DNA of 64,000 bases from the NCBI GenBank assembly GCA_950295325.1, contig OX485807.1:28243666-28307665 (forward strand), in the 5' to 3' direction. Position 1 is the stretch's first letter; the number at the start of each line of letters is the position of its first letter. Position numbers and translations under genes: made by a program. Origin of the DNA: Polytrichum commune. Lineage: Eukaryota > Streptophyta > Polytrichopsida > Polytrichales > Polytrichaceae. Under the pieces are notes generated by a model. That model was not told where the DNA came from and did no database searches. It was given only the letters and a program-made list of their open reading frames with translations. Positions 31,786 to 44,060 of this stretch are shown here, one piece after another.

Positions 31786-34700
31786 TTATAAATTGTTGGG
31801 GCCTCATTGGCCTACTTGCTCCTTGCACTACCACTTGTGCAACCATGGCCATGTACTATGCTGTTTTGGCCCCTACCTCGCAATTGTGGCATCGATAGCA
31901 GCAAGATGGGGGCTAGTGACTAGCAAACCTAAGCCTCCACAATCCCCTTGAATCATTATGTGAACCGGTTTGGGCTCAGTTGGTGGTAAATTGGGGCAAG
32001 GAACATATGCCGTAGGGTGGATGGGGGAGGAGGGGAAAGAAGGGGCCGCAAAGGTCACGGGTAGATCACTTAGTGCATTTTAAAAACGACGTGCGGCATA
32101 ATATAGAGAGGATTAAAATCATTTGAAATAAAAATTATAAAGGAATTCCAAATAATGAAGGGGCCATTAAATGTAGACAATCCCATTATAAGTAAGTTAG
32201 ATGGACATAAAATGTGGGCCATTATTTTTTTGTAAAATTAATATAGGGGCTGAAGATAAGGATCCTAGAAGGTATGTTTAGTATGGTATGTAAATGGGTT
32301 TAGGGCTCACGAGGATGGATGATAATTGGGATTTCCGTCTGTCCAAAATTACTTAAAAGGAATGTAGAGTACAAAAAATTGCAGTGACTTGGACAATATA
32401 AGTAATGGAAGGGTGCAAACAAATGGGCCATTTTTGAAATTTAAGTAATTATAGGGAGTCTTTAATTCAGCCCTTGAAGGTAAATAGCCCCAAAACAAAA
32501 AAAAAAAACCCCCAGCTGCACATGGTGCACAAAAATGCCTTAGAGTGATCTACACGTGGCAAAGGTTGGAGGACAAACGGTGGAAGGGATGTCAACAACT
32601 CATCTTTTGCCTACCGCCTCGTCAAAATTGTTGCATGCACCCTATGTTGCATGATCGGCGAGTGCAATGTGAATCATTGCAACCAAGCCTCCTTACATGG
32701 TTTCTTCAACGATGACATGACTGTTAGTTGGCAAATTAGGCCACCTACAATTTACAAGTGCAGAGACTTTGGCATCCAACTTCTAATGTTTGCCAAATCC
32801 GAGAACTACCACAAGTTGACAATAGAAAAGGTAACAAAAACTTTGTGGCAATGGAATGAGAGGGCAAGGAATACTCTTGGACATATATGGGAGGGAGAGC
32901 ATAAATTCATTGCCCAAACAACCAACTGCACATCACATCATTATCTTTGTAGCCCTATTGTGCATACAAAATGCAATAACGGAATACGCCCAAGGCTTGA
33001 ATCTCTCATACAGAACAATTTGATGGTCATAAGTCTTGCAAATCCATTCTAAAAGCAAAAGAATAAAAAAGAATGCTACAATTATGAGATGTCTCACACA
33101 CCCAAAACTATACATGCAAAGAAAAGATTATGGTTGAGTCCACGCAACAATGCGGGATTAGAATCAAGAGGATTTGAACCCTAAATCCAAGCTTTGAGTT
33201 TGGATCACATACTTCAAATCAAATGAAAAGAACTTGAGAGCATGGGAGGTGAGCTATGAAGGGAGATGATGGCAATTAGAGAGATGCAACCGCCACAATG
33301 TTAAGTGTTGATGTGACCCAACCCTATTTACTAATATGACAAGTACGTGAGTGCACCCAACATTCCAATTGACAAGATCCCAATCTACTCACAATTGGTT
33401 GGCTCTTTTAAGTTGTAGATTCTAATTAAGTTGATTTACTCACTCTTCCTTAATGGAGTTTTTTAACTCTCTAAAAATCACACTTACAAAACACTAGTTC
33501 ATGACAACACCAATTCCCCCAAGCAAAGCCAAACAAATCAACCCGATATCCAACTGGGGACGTATTTTACCCTCAAGGACCTTTAGGAGATAAAAATTGT
33601 TAGCAAAACTTTTCAACTTACTCGGTTAATTAGGCAATAGTGTCATGTGGCCCCTTTTATTTGTCTTTTGTGGCCAATTGCCTTGTCTATGTTATGGGAA
33701 CTAAAAGAAAAAGAAATGCATTGAAGGCATCAAACTGTAGACCCAAACAAAGAATAGTAGTTGATCAAGAATTTGTGGGTAAAATCCAACCTACATACAA
33801 AGGAGATGAACATAATATTTAAAATGTCAACAAACCATGTATATATTTTCCTAGCCATCATGAGCATTTATGAACTAACAAAAGATAAAACTATTTGGTT
33901 GTCAAACCTCCAAATAATTTCTCCATGGGGGGTGGGGTGAGTGTCCTCTTGAATAGATCCTTAAAGGTCATTTTAGCCTCTTAAATATATCTAGCATTCA
34001 TGAATGGTTTCAAAATTCCCACAAAATATATATTGAGTATGTCATTGATAACAAGAAGAAGAAACAACTTAATGGAGGCAATACTCACCTCTCTTGCAAG
34101 GTATTTTTTTTATCACCAACCAAGTTCTTCATGCATTTTTTCTAGTTGGAGTTCCCATCTTAAATCCATTGAGAAAGTAAAAGCCTTTAACTGGTACCAC
34201 ATTACTCAACTAAAACATTAACAATATACATAATTATAATTATATATATATATATATAGCGTTTAAGGTCAAAAGATAATTGCTTATTCTCTAGTTGGCA
34301 CATGAGGATTTGGGGGGGGGGGAGACACATTAATAATTGCACTATGCCCATTTTTTAGTACCCTTTGATTACTAATAAATCTTGGCCCGTCCTTGTTTTT
34401 CAAGTATGCTACCTTATTTATAAAGACCAAATGGTCTCACTCATAGTGTTTACCCATGCGAAGGGGAGGTAGCCCTTGTGCGGAGAATCTCCATTCATGC
34501 TTGCTTTCACATGAAGCAGACATTAATATCTATCTCTTTAAATACAAAGGAATTGTGCAAGCATTTCAAATCTCAACAAGTTTCATGGCATATTAACGAG
34601 CATATCTACTCACCCATAACAACATAACAACACAAACATAGGCATTACAATCAAATGAAGAAAAAAAATTGAACTTAAAACATGAAACTTTCTATGCCCA

Positions 34701-36627
34701 TGCGTATCAAGGGTATTCTTTGCTAAAATCTTAACTTTGCCAATGTCTTGACATTTGGTGGGAACTTGGAAACTTGGAGGAAAAACGCCATACTACCCCC
34801 TCACAATTTAGAGAACAAGGTTAAGTTACTTCAACAACCCACCTTCCTTACTTCATTCATTTCTCATGTTGTTGACCAAGCTCATGCTTATCGTTGCAAT
34901 TGGAGCCAAAACAATGTCTTCAACACCGGAGAACTTTGGGATCAAAAGAACCATAAAAGAAAGACCTTTGAGGAATTAAGTGAAAATGTGGCTCTATGAA
35001 TGCCATCATGTAAACCCAACAAGTACTTAAAAATTTGAAAAAAAGGGGAGAAAAAAAAAACATATCTTTAATTGGTTTCATATGTAGTGGTGCCTTAGAA
35101 CATATAATCTTCTAGAGAAAGGGGAGTGTGGTTGGTGACCAAAGCCAATAACACTCTGCCTTGATAGTATATTTCAATTTGACATCCGACACCCATGATG
35201 TGGGATACATTCAAAGTGATTTTGACTCTCAATTCCTTTGCATGTGTAGAGGCTCACATGATATCTCTCACCTTATCATGGAAAGAGCTTGTGTCATTCA
35301 AATTGAGCAAACATAATTCAACTCTAGGGAGGCCCACATTGCAGCCTTACGCAATGGAGACTTGGCTATTGCTTGGTATCTTGTCCGGGTCAATGACTTC
35401 GAATGGGACCCATTAAATGTCATTGGGAGAAAATCGCATCCATCAATGGCCATAGTTTCTTTGAGTTCGCGACCAAGTTTGGCTATGCCATTGGCCTTGA
35501 TGCATATGGAATGGAAAGCGTTTACTTTAAAGATTGGGAAACTCTTGGGCTTGACACTAAAGAAAGGTAGGGGGTGAGCCCTTCTAGTGGGCTCATGAAA
35601 CATGTGTATTGGGTATAATGATAATTGTCTCAATTATGTGTTCAATATGATTAAATTGCTCAAGTATTTCTCAATAAAGTGTAGCAACTCCGAGGTTGTT
35701 TAGACTCTAGAGGGGCCTAGTTTCTCTTAAGAATATTAGAATGGGTTTATCAAGAACCTTGACATCTTTTGGGAGGAAGCTATCACAAACAACATGCTTC
35801 ACCCCATGCTTTAGAACATGTAGAAAGTACAAGCATGTAATTTGACCATCTATATACCGTGAGCTTCACATGGTGAAAATTTTGAAGTTATCTATGTGTA
35901 GAAATTTAAATGAGTATTTAAGCCAAAATTTGGTGCGCCAATGGGATGATTTGTTTGGACAACTTTTCTTAATTTCAATAAAAAGAAACACATCCTTTTC
36001 TTGGTAGTTTGGATAGTTGTTTCTAGAGGGAACTAGACTAGGTCTTTGCTCTTCTTTTGGCTTTATGATTCATTTTTATTCATCCCAAGGAAGGAACAAA
36101 AGAAAGAAAGGGAAGGTTTGGGGAGTGGGGTGGAGGGACCATGGGTCCAATCCAAGGGGATATATGTAAGAAGTGCGATTACCTATCTTAAACTATTGTA
36201 GAACGCAAGCTAAAATGCTACATTTTTTGTTTAAAGATAACCCATGTTTGTTTTGGAAAAGCTTTGCATATGATCTCTTGGAGAAAGCATATGTGACTAG
36301 TTTGCTCCAGACCCTCAACTTTTAAATGTTCTCATTGACAATGAAGTGTGGGTTACAATGAGAAAAAATGGAATTCCACAATGCAAAAACTAAGCCTTTG
36401 AAGTGGACAATCTATGATCTCTGTGTGCCAATCAAGATCATAATTCCTCGATCGTAATCGAGGATCAAAGATATTGAGCCATCGTAATTGCTCAAAAGAG
36501 TTGCCAACTTCATGAGTTACCAACATTATCTAAATGATCTTTGAATGTAGTGAAAGATTTATATGGAATCTACATAACCATTATGTTGGGCACAATTTGG
36601 GACAACCTCCATGGCTCCATCTACTAA
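31786..36627. other. Long decayed stretch without recognised element
   Basis: Open frames 32651-33052 (133 codons, TIEKVTKTLWQWNERARNTL), 33640-33822, 34748-34999 and 35195-35633 were inspected and match no family I know. A (TA)n tract lies at about 34240-34258 and an 11-base G run at 34312-34322. I see no terminal repeats, so most of this is probably ancient transposon debris. Confidence 0.4.
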
Positions 36628-37115
36628 GGTGTTGTTTACATTATGGATCATGAAGTTGTCCCATATGAGATGGCCTTTTCCATGGTCTGATTTCTATAAA
36701 TTTTTATGTTTTAAGTCTTTGAGTTGCTCATTAGGTGTGAACTGAATGTGGATCAAGAGGAGTGACCATGCACCAAAATGTGGATGTGCTGATTTTTTTT
36801 AATATATGTTTGAAAAAAAACTTTGGGGTTTTTTTCCACATTTAACTTTCTATCCTTCTTTCCTATTAACTATAACAACGTTTTGGCCAAAAAAAAGGAG
36901 AATTTAAAAAATTAAATTGGCATTTCTTTGCCACAATCCCTTGACATTTAGCAGCGAGAGAACCTCTTTTGCCTCTCTCTCATCACAAAACCCATTGAAC
37001 CATGACAATGGATAATGTAGGCCTAATTAAGGAAAGAGACATCCTTAGTTTGTCAATATTAAAGAAACTTTTGACAGTGGTCCATGAGACGACCTTTGAG
37101 AGTGCATTAAGAGTT
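36628..37115 (+). mobile_element. Diverged Harbinger-type MITE, family C, copy 2
   Basis: GTTTACATTATGGATCATGA, AGTTGTCCCA, TGACCATGCACCAAAAT, ACCTCTTTTGCC and CCATTGAACCATGACA match the family C element 54054-54503 in order. The right terminus is degraded, so the end is approximate. Confidence 0.65.
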
Positions 37116-37119
37116 TAAG

Positions 37120-37262
37120 ACAAGGGTCCGAGATGACCCTAAAAAACTGGGTGATTGTGGAGAGGTACCCATTTTTTAATGGAGTGGTTGTAGTCCAATC
37201 CCCGCTATGAAATCTTCTCTCTACTTGATGGAAAGAAAAGAAAAGAAAAGAAAAGAAAAACT
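37120..37262 (+). mobile_element. Short retroposon-like repeat, family H, copy 1
   Basis: GGGTCCGAGATGACCCTAAA, a B-box-like stretch (GTTGTAGTCCAATCC) and ATCTTCTCTCTACTTGATG are followed by a tail of AAAAG units (37231-37260). The same order occurs on the minus strand at 42768-42915 with a pure A tail. The tailed structure suggests a SINE of about 110 bp. Confidence 0.65.
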
Positions 37263-37969
37263 AGCTAAGTAGGTAGGGAGAAAAGAGCCACCCACCGCAA
37301 GGTAGGCAGTAAAGCCCACCCTGCACTAAGAGGATTCTTGAGCAAGGTAGGGCCAACGGGCTCAAATTCATGTTGGATTGCCAAACGTTAGTTATTTATT
37401 TATTTACTTATTTAATAAAGACAAGTGTTCCACTATATTTATAACAAGTTTGGTTGAGCATAAAAAAATGAACAAGACTTAAGTTGGTTGTAATTTTATC
37501 TAGGTGATGACTACGTAGAGCTAACTTATGGGCATATTACCTTGGGGTTAAGTTCTACTTACATGATTTACATTTACTTGAGCTAGCACTAGGTTTCCAA
37601 TAGCATCTAGCCCACCTACCAATATTGTGGTTAGTCAAACAAGCAACCTCACTTTCTCGACACTCGGTTGGACAATGATTCAAGATTTGGTACGAAACGA
37701 CCACCATTTGGAAGGAAACATGGGATTTACTTCAAGGAGAAACCCATGGCATCCCAACATCATCATAAATCATATCTAATGTTCTCAAACAAGCCTTCAA
37801 GAATGAAGCTCCGTCCACCTTAGATGGAAGAAACTAGACTTCCTTTGTATCAAGATCTTTCCCGGATACATATGCACAACATACTTGAAGCAACCTTGGT
37901 CACCATTCCAACATGGGTTCCAACATTAAATCATTGTTGGTTACTGCACCTCAAATCATAGACTAAGCC
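37263..37969. other. No recognisable feature
   Basis: AT-rich, with a TTTA-repeat tract near 37388-37415. Only short frames. Confidence 0.45.
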
Positions 37970-38185
37970 AATGAAAATGGTTGGTTGAGAACTATCCCAA
38001 TCCCTAAGAATTATAGAATGTGCCACTTGTGTTGTTACAACGTAGTTGAAAATGAAGCACATTTTGTGCTAAAAATGGCCCCTTTACAATTATCTTGGAG
38101 AGAGGTATGCTTCCTTGATTTAGAATGTAGCATTGATCTCTCTATCGACTTTATCATCGTGTTCATTTTCTATGTTCTTTCATAA
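37970..38185 (+). pseudogene. LINE fragment with zf-RVT-like zinc finger
   Basis: The translation ENGWLRTIPIPKNYRMCHLC, then VVENEAHFVLKMAP and SWREVCF, carries the CxxC...ENExHF pattern found at the C-terminus of many non-LTR retrotransposon polymerases. The final zinc-binding C is replaced (KMAP where xCP is expected). It is isolated: no palm domain is recognisable nearby. Confidence 0.6.
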
Positions 38186-38320
38186 AGGCCATTTCATTTT
38201 GTTGCTCTAAGAAACTAGTGTTTTGACACCACCTTGATGTACTTTTGGTCCCATAAGTATTCTGACTTCTTGAACTTTAGTCTTATTTTCATTTCATTTC
38301 TCATGGCCTCCATACAAAAT

Positions 38321-38352
38321 GTGTGTGTGTGTGTGTTTGGGGGGGGGGGGGG
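38321..38352. repeat. (GT)n followed by a 14-base G run
   Basis: Compound microsatellite; a similar GT-plus-G arrangement occurs at 43043-43063. Confidence 0.9.
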
Positions 38353-38562
38353 TAGGAAATTAATGCTTATAAACCCTATAATTCAATCTACTTACAACAA
38401 CTAAGATCTAGGAATCAAAATTTTAAGTAAAAAATTTATAATTTTGACATAAGTATGCCTAAATCTAATACAACAAATTGAGGAGGGAAGAAAGGCTAGA
38501 CCCTTTTACCTTAGAAAACCTTCACCATATACAATGTTGAAGTCAAAAGTACACTATTTGTG

Positions 38563-38765
38563 GTATTTAGTGTCACATACTATTTAGAGTTACTCAATGC
38601 TAATTAGAATGTAAAATTTTCCCCCAAATTGAGCCATTTATGTTCTATGATGTCAAATTAACGTATTTGACCTTGGATGGTGAAAAAATTAAACATATCT
38701 ATACCAAAATGTTATAGCATAGAATTATTTCATTTAGTAAGTGACACTAATTACCATAGTAGGTG
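38563..38765. mobile_element. MITE family F, copy 1
   Basis: Inverted ends TATTTAGTGTCACATACTAT and, on the other strand, TTAGTGTCACTTACTAAATG, with inner ACTCAATGCTA and TAGCAT arms. It matches the better preserved copy at 45531-45747. Non-coding. Confidence 0.65.
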
Positions 38766-39609
38766 TCAATGTTTTTTTGGGCTACATGAGGCCAAATTGC
38801 ATCAAAATCAGTAAGGTGGATTTTTTTCCTTTGGAACAAAAACTTAATTAAGAAAAATTCAAAAAAATCATTGAAGTAACATGGTTTGACGGGTCAATGC
38901 CAACTCCACATCATATGTCACATACACAACCTTTTGTTGCCAACACATCAACAATGATAACTCCTCGTTACCTAACTTTAATTCTTAGATTAATAATTGC
39001 ACTTTTCGCCAACTTTAAACTTGAATATATTAAATAATATAGTATGATCATCATTATCATCATCATTATTATCTATAATAATAACCAAATGCATTCTTCA
39101 TTGTGCATTATGCAACCACCACACAGGTACCCATAAAAATAAATATTACAGCCACTCTTAAAAAAATCTGAAACAATGTAGTGTTGCCCAATGAACGGGG
39201 AGAACCGTCTGCTACACTTAATACGACATCTAGTATCATATGGTACTTTACGGGACTATGGTAATTTTTTGGATGGAACTTCTTATGACAAAGAGAACAA
39301 ATATTGTCATGGATGATGGATGAGTTGAACTTCATTCATTGGCCAAAACCCTACCTTCTCTTGTCGGCAACTTGTGATGAAATATTGTCATGGATAATTG
39401 AAATTTGGATGGAAAATCACTTGGTAAGTGACAATAATTGCAACACTGTAAATCTATAACCCCCCCCAAAAAAAAAAATTACAAGGAATGATAAACAATG
39501 GTGGGTTCACATTTAGTGTTGGTGACACTACACCTCCGTTTAAATTAGTATTGTGCAAGACAATTAGAATTGGTGACACTAAATATCAACTAAATATTTA
39601 GTGGAGATG
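38766..39609. other. No recognisable feature
   Basis: It contains an ATC/ATT-rich microsatellite at about 39046-39085 and a scrap resembling family F near 39568-39602 (GGTGACACTAAATATC). No genes. Confidence 0.45.
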
Positions 39610-39685
39610 AACGGTCGAGTTTGAGAAATAACCAGCTGAAGTTCATGGCTTCAGGAAAATTACTCATCATTTAAGAGGAACCTAT
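39610..39685 (-). repeat. Dispersed module, inverted copy
   Basis: On the minus strand it reads GAGTAATTTTCCTGAAG, then GGTTATTTCTCAAACTCGACC, as at 10465-10545 and 21150-21360. Confidence 0.6.
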
Positions 39686-39718
39686 GGAATATACCTCGAA
39701 TTAGTAAAGAAACCCAGA

Positions 39719-40171
39719 AGATATACACCCTAAACTCTGTAATATCAACCCCCATAATGTCATTCACTCTCTGATATCCCGAAACCCTTGGGAAAGGATG
39801 TTTGTAGTTCAAATCTCACTCCTTATTGTCACATTTATCTTCCTCTTTCACAAATTTTGTCATTAATGCAAACCATCAAAGAAGTCAACTCACACCCTCA
39901 CATTGCACCATGTGCCAATATGTGGAGTGTCACCTTCTTATTCTTATTCTTCTTCTTCTTTTTATGCCACTTGTTGAATGTTGGTGCATGCATACGCCAC
40001 ATCGCCCGGGAAGGCCAAGTGGAGTGGACCACACCACACCACACCATTAAAATGCTATACTTTGTGTTATTCCATAGTGTCACACATCCATGTTCACACT
40101 ACAAAACTCCGTAATATGACATGCACTTTGGTTGCCACGGGCATGATACTACGGAGTTTAGAGTGTATACC
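39719..40171. repeat. Inverted-repeat pair, possible MITE of about 450 bp
   Basis: GATATACACCCTAAACTCTG at 39719 is mirrored by the complement of 40140-40171, which reads GGTATACACTCTAAACTCCG. The interior contains unrelated text and a second partial inner copy (CTCCGTAATATGACATGC near 40107). Target duplication not found. Confidence 0.45.
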
Positions 40172-40433
40172 AGTTCGGACTTGGAAACAATATAATTTTG
40201 GCCGATTTCGCCCCAAAATCTCCACAGACTCTGTTGTTACCTACCTCCAAGGCTCCAAACTCAAAGATGTTAAATTATATCTACATTTTTATTTTTTTTA
40301 CTTTCTAGCACAAAATGAAAACTCAATTGCAGAGAGAACCCAAAATACAACCAACCCGGCCATAACAACGCAACCCGAGTGGAAATCAAGAAATAATGCT
40401 CATCTTAGGCCTATCCTTCCAAATAACGACTAA

Positions 40434-40932
40434 GGGCCACTTCACACGCAAGACTCAGAGCCCGTGACCGTTACACTTCAAGCACTCTCATTGGTGGAAA
40501 AGGCGGAAGTGGTCAAGTTCGTTTCACTCTCCGCTCGAGGGACCAACGGAGTATGTGAATGCAAGATGGATGTAAAGTCTACATGGATTCCTACGTGGCA
40601 TCGAATGGATCATGTTTCATGGTCACTTGGACCATTTTCAAAAACCACCTCTTGGAGGTAGGCCTAACACAAACCCGGGAGACCAATGCACTCTGAACGC
40701 TCACAACCATTGGTTTATTCTATTTTATCATGTGTGAGGACCCTGCATGAAGAGAAATTCATTGAAATAGCATGTGATGGAGGGCCCGGTTACATATGAC
40801 TTCACACTACGCTTGAGGATCTGTGACCACACGACATGATTTTGGAGGTGTGTTGGGACGGCCTTTGAACACGTTCTTTTGGGCCCTCACAATTTCATGG
40901 TCACAGCTCTTGGCTCATGTGTGAAGTGGCCC
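40434..40932. mobile_element. PIF/Harbinger MITE, family B, 499 bp
   Basis: Terminal inverted repeats GGGCCACTTCACAC are flanked on both sides by TAA (40431-40433 and 40933-40935), the Harbinger-type 3-bp target duplication. The left 0.4 kb is collinear with 51932-52345. Both ends also match the subterminal regions of the 3.7-kb element 53731-57431, so this is a deletion derivative of that family. The frame 40464-40661 has no meaning as protein. Confidence 0.92.
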
Positions 40933-40935
40933 TAA

Positions 40936-42723
40936 GTTGCTCCGGATCACAATAAGACCTTTGACCCACCCCACCCCCCCCCCCAAGTCAAATCAAATTT
41001 GTTGGATTCTATATACACTCGTAGAGATGGCTTGTCGCCACTCGGCACCTCCTAATTGCCTCTTGTCATGTGACCGTTGCACACCATAAAAACGAGATGT
41101 GTGAGTGCACCGGAAACGTAAATATAGCATGATTCTGGTCTTTCGGATATGAGAAATCTCCTTAATTATGTCTTATATTCCAACGCCGCCGCCATGGCCA
41201 AGTGCCGATGCTAAAATTAGCAGAGTCGCCAACAATAGTGCCGTTGGTGGCTGCGTGAGTGGCGGTGCTTCTCTTCCCTTTTCAGGCGCGCGGGAGGGGG
41301 GGAGGAAAAATTTGTGGCATATGCACAAGAATTGTACCCATTTATGCGTCTAACCAAACATGCATCGAAATAGACACATGCACCTCTGGTGGCTCATTGT
41401 TTAATCGGCTTGACAGCGTAATTCGCTTCCAAGATCCCGAACCAGTGCAACATGCCATCATTAAGATGAGCGAAAACCCAAATTTATACGATCATGATGT
41501 TAGCATGAATGGATGAGGCGCGTACACTCGTATGCCACAATTCCTCGTTGCCAAGTCTTGCTTTCCTCTTTGAACTATTCTATTCTGTGAACAAGTCTTG
41601 GTTCCATGAACACGAATAGAATAGATTCACTGTGTGGTATTTGAAGCCGATTCTCCTCGCGTCGAATCGACCTTTTGAAACGACCTCCAGAATAGTTACT
41701 CCTTGGGAGTCCTTTTTTTGGGTTCGATGAACAACAGCCTTGCAGCTGTGTGTGAGTGATAATCCCACCCCCTCTGCAAACCTAAAAAAAGGAAAAAAGG
41801 GAGAAGGAAGCAGGGTACATAAGTGTTACGCTTTTGAGGCTCCTCACAACTACTTCCTCCTCCTCCCAATCTTGCGAATGGAATCATCACTTGGGTGCTG
41901 TTAATTTGCACGCATGGCCGACGGCACCCTCATGGAAATAAATGTGGGTTCCTTGGCTCCTCGAGTTCCGAGCACTGCCACCCTATAGGCTATGAAAACT
42001 ACGGTGACCAGTATGATACTCCTGACTCGTACTTGCCTTACGGAAACGCATTTAACACAGCCACAGACCGACAATTGGTTTGTTGAGTATTATAAATTCG
42101 TGTCATTCATTTGAAGCCAGAGCCCGCCGGCCTGCTGTTGCTGCTGCTGCTGTTGCAGGTAATAAGTAAGTTAAGGAAGTTAAGGAAGTTGTTTGGGCGA
42201 GGGGTTATAAGCTAGCTAGCTACGTGTATAACTTATGTGTTATAGCTAGCTTACGGCGGCTGACCACAGGCTCAACCAACAGATAAGCATGTCATAATAG
42301 TGTGTGTAAATTGGGGTACCCCTTCGGAGTCAACAGAGTCATCAAGTCCGCTGTTCCTTGTTGGATCGAAAGTTATATTCTCTCTCAACTATGAAGTGAG
42401 CGCTTTCCGATTTCGGCTGGAATGGAGTAGATCTTTACTCTTTGCCATCATTCATACGTATGAGTCAATCGATCTCACAGTCACTGCGCTTCAACAGTCT
42501 CGTGAGATACTACTGTAAGTATTAGGTTGTGCATATGCATGTGACAAGACAAAATCCAGATTCTTCAGAAAACAAAACGTTTCTGGGATTTCATGCAGCC
42601 TGGTGGCAGGCCATGTAAGTAGGTGCTTATAAACTTGGTCCTCATGAGGAATGATGAGCTTGGACTCTGCAGGCCTGAGCTGGGCCCCTAGCTACCACTA
42701 TTACTGTTACAGTATGTAGGGTT
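40936..42723. other. Low-copy, GC-richer block, unrecognised frames
   Basis: It differs from its surroundings in composition and has no transposon signature. Frames 41259-41516 (containing FQDPEPVQHAIIKMSENPNL), 41895-42086 (containing YENYGDQYDTPDSYLPYGN) and 42300-42518 read like protein in places but match nothing I can name. A CTG run with CAG/GTAATA lies near 42126-42165, and an imperfect palindrome of GCTAGCTAGCTA and TAGCTAGC at 42212-42253. It may be a decayed host gene or promoter region. Confidence 0.3.
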
Positions 42724-42733
42724 TGTGTGTGTG

Positions 42734-42764
<31 letters not shown>

Positions 42765-42767
42765 TTT
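42724..42767. repeat. (GT)n plus T homopolymer
   Basis: GT repeats are followed by about 20 T. On the minus strand the T run is the A tail of the family H retroposon at 42768-42915. Confidence 0.85.
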
Positions 42768-42915
42768 AACACATGAGGTGCTTGACCACCTGGCTAGTTT
42801 TCATCAAGTAGAGAGATGATTTTATGGTTAGAAATCGAATTGCCAACCACTCTGTTCAGTTTGGGTGTCTTTCCACTATCATTTGGTAGTTTAGGGTCAT
42901 CTCGGACCATAGGGT
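42768..42915 (-). mobile_element. Short retroposon-like repeat, family H, copy 2
   Basis: The minus strand reads GTCCGAGATGACCCTAAA, GAGTGGTTGGCAATTCGATT, then ATCTCTCTACTTGATG, and ends in a long A tail. It is collinear with 37120-37262. GGCAATTCGATTTCTAACC resembles a B box. An A-tailed short element fits a SINE. Confidence 0.65.
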
Positions 42916-43080
42916 ATTATTTTGGACAATTTGAAATTAGCGGCTCTGGATTTGTCTAGAGAGACCCATTTCAAATGAACATGTTAACCACAAACCTATG
43001 GGAATTGTGTTTTTATTAAACCTCCTTTATCTTGATAATAGTTGTGTGTGGGGGGGGGGGGGGCAACTTAAAGGGGTGGA

Positions 43081-43312
43081 GGTCTACGCTATTTTGTCCA
43101 ATTAGTGCGGGTTACCATATGAAATTATGCAGTGCTATAACATTTTACCGAGAGTATCATTTTTGCACTCAATGACATATGTAGTTAGTATGCACACCAA
43201 AGAATATGATATAACTTAGTTGGTAAAAAAACGAGAATGTCGATAAAAAGTTATAGAAACATATAGCTTTGAATGGTAACCCACACTAATTAGACAAAAC
43301 AACGTAGCTTTG
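43081..43312. mobile_element. MITE family G, copy 1
   Basis: Inverted arms of about 35 bp: left TTTTGTCCAATTAGTGCGGG and the complement of the right TTTTGTCTAATTAGTGTGGG, both continuing to TTACCAT. It is related to 50243-50456. Non-coding. Confidence 0.75.
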
Positions 43313-43603
43313 GCCAACTCTAGAGGCACGCCGCCACCACCACCATCTGGGTTGTTTCCATATAACCCTCAAGTTCATACTCAATTCACATTCAACCATT
43401 GTATTTTTTTTGACAAAAATCATGGTGGAGACCTAAAACTTCTTAAAGAAAATTTCACCACAATTAATGGGTATTTTTCTCAATTGCCAACTGAATGAGA
43501 TAATTCTCAACACCAATCCAACAATCATAAAAGTATCCACAATTAGAAGTGCCCACAATACATGCATATAGTGTGTTAATCTAGTTCTTTAGGACTATGT
43601 GGC

Positions 43604-44060
43604 ATGTCATTAAATGATGATGAATTCTTTGACACTTTTAACCTTGCAATTGGGCAAGGGGATTCTATGAAGACGTCACGAAAAGGGCTCATCAACCTTA
43701 TTCCAAAGGACGAAGATGGTGAGGACACCCAAAATTGGAGATCCATCACTCTCCTCACGGTCATCTGTAGATTTGTTTGTGATAGCCCTCCAACGCAAGT
43801 TGCAACAATTGTTGGTGGAGGTAATAAGCCCAAACTAAATGATCTTCCTCTTGCTCCGTAACATTCTTGATAACATTGTGGATGCGAGAGGAGAGGCCTT
43901 TTGCGGACGAATTGAAGTGACTTTTGAAAGTATTCAACCTTGCCGTCGGGATGGAGCCTATACCGTGCATGGATTGGTTCAACGACTTTCACCCATGAAC
44001 ATTATTGGCTTGAGGAGCATAACCGGAATGGGAAGAGAAGGATGTCAAGGATGATGATGA
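43604..44060 (+). pseudogene. LINE reverse transcriptase fragment (fingers region)
   Basis: SRKGLINLIPKDEDGEDTQNWRSITLL matches the conserved opening of plant LINE reverse transcriptases (G-I-LIPK ... NWRPI-LL). After a frameshift, LLRNILDNIVDARGEAF near 43850-43895 matches the R-ILDNI motif. The catalytic FADD region is not found downstream. The plus strand is opposite to the other LINE in the window. Confidence 0.82.

Noticed and set aside
32651-33052. 133-codon frame as a gene
   Set aside because: No recognisable domain, no neighbouring exons, and it lies in decayed sequence; kept only as part of the block description.
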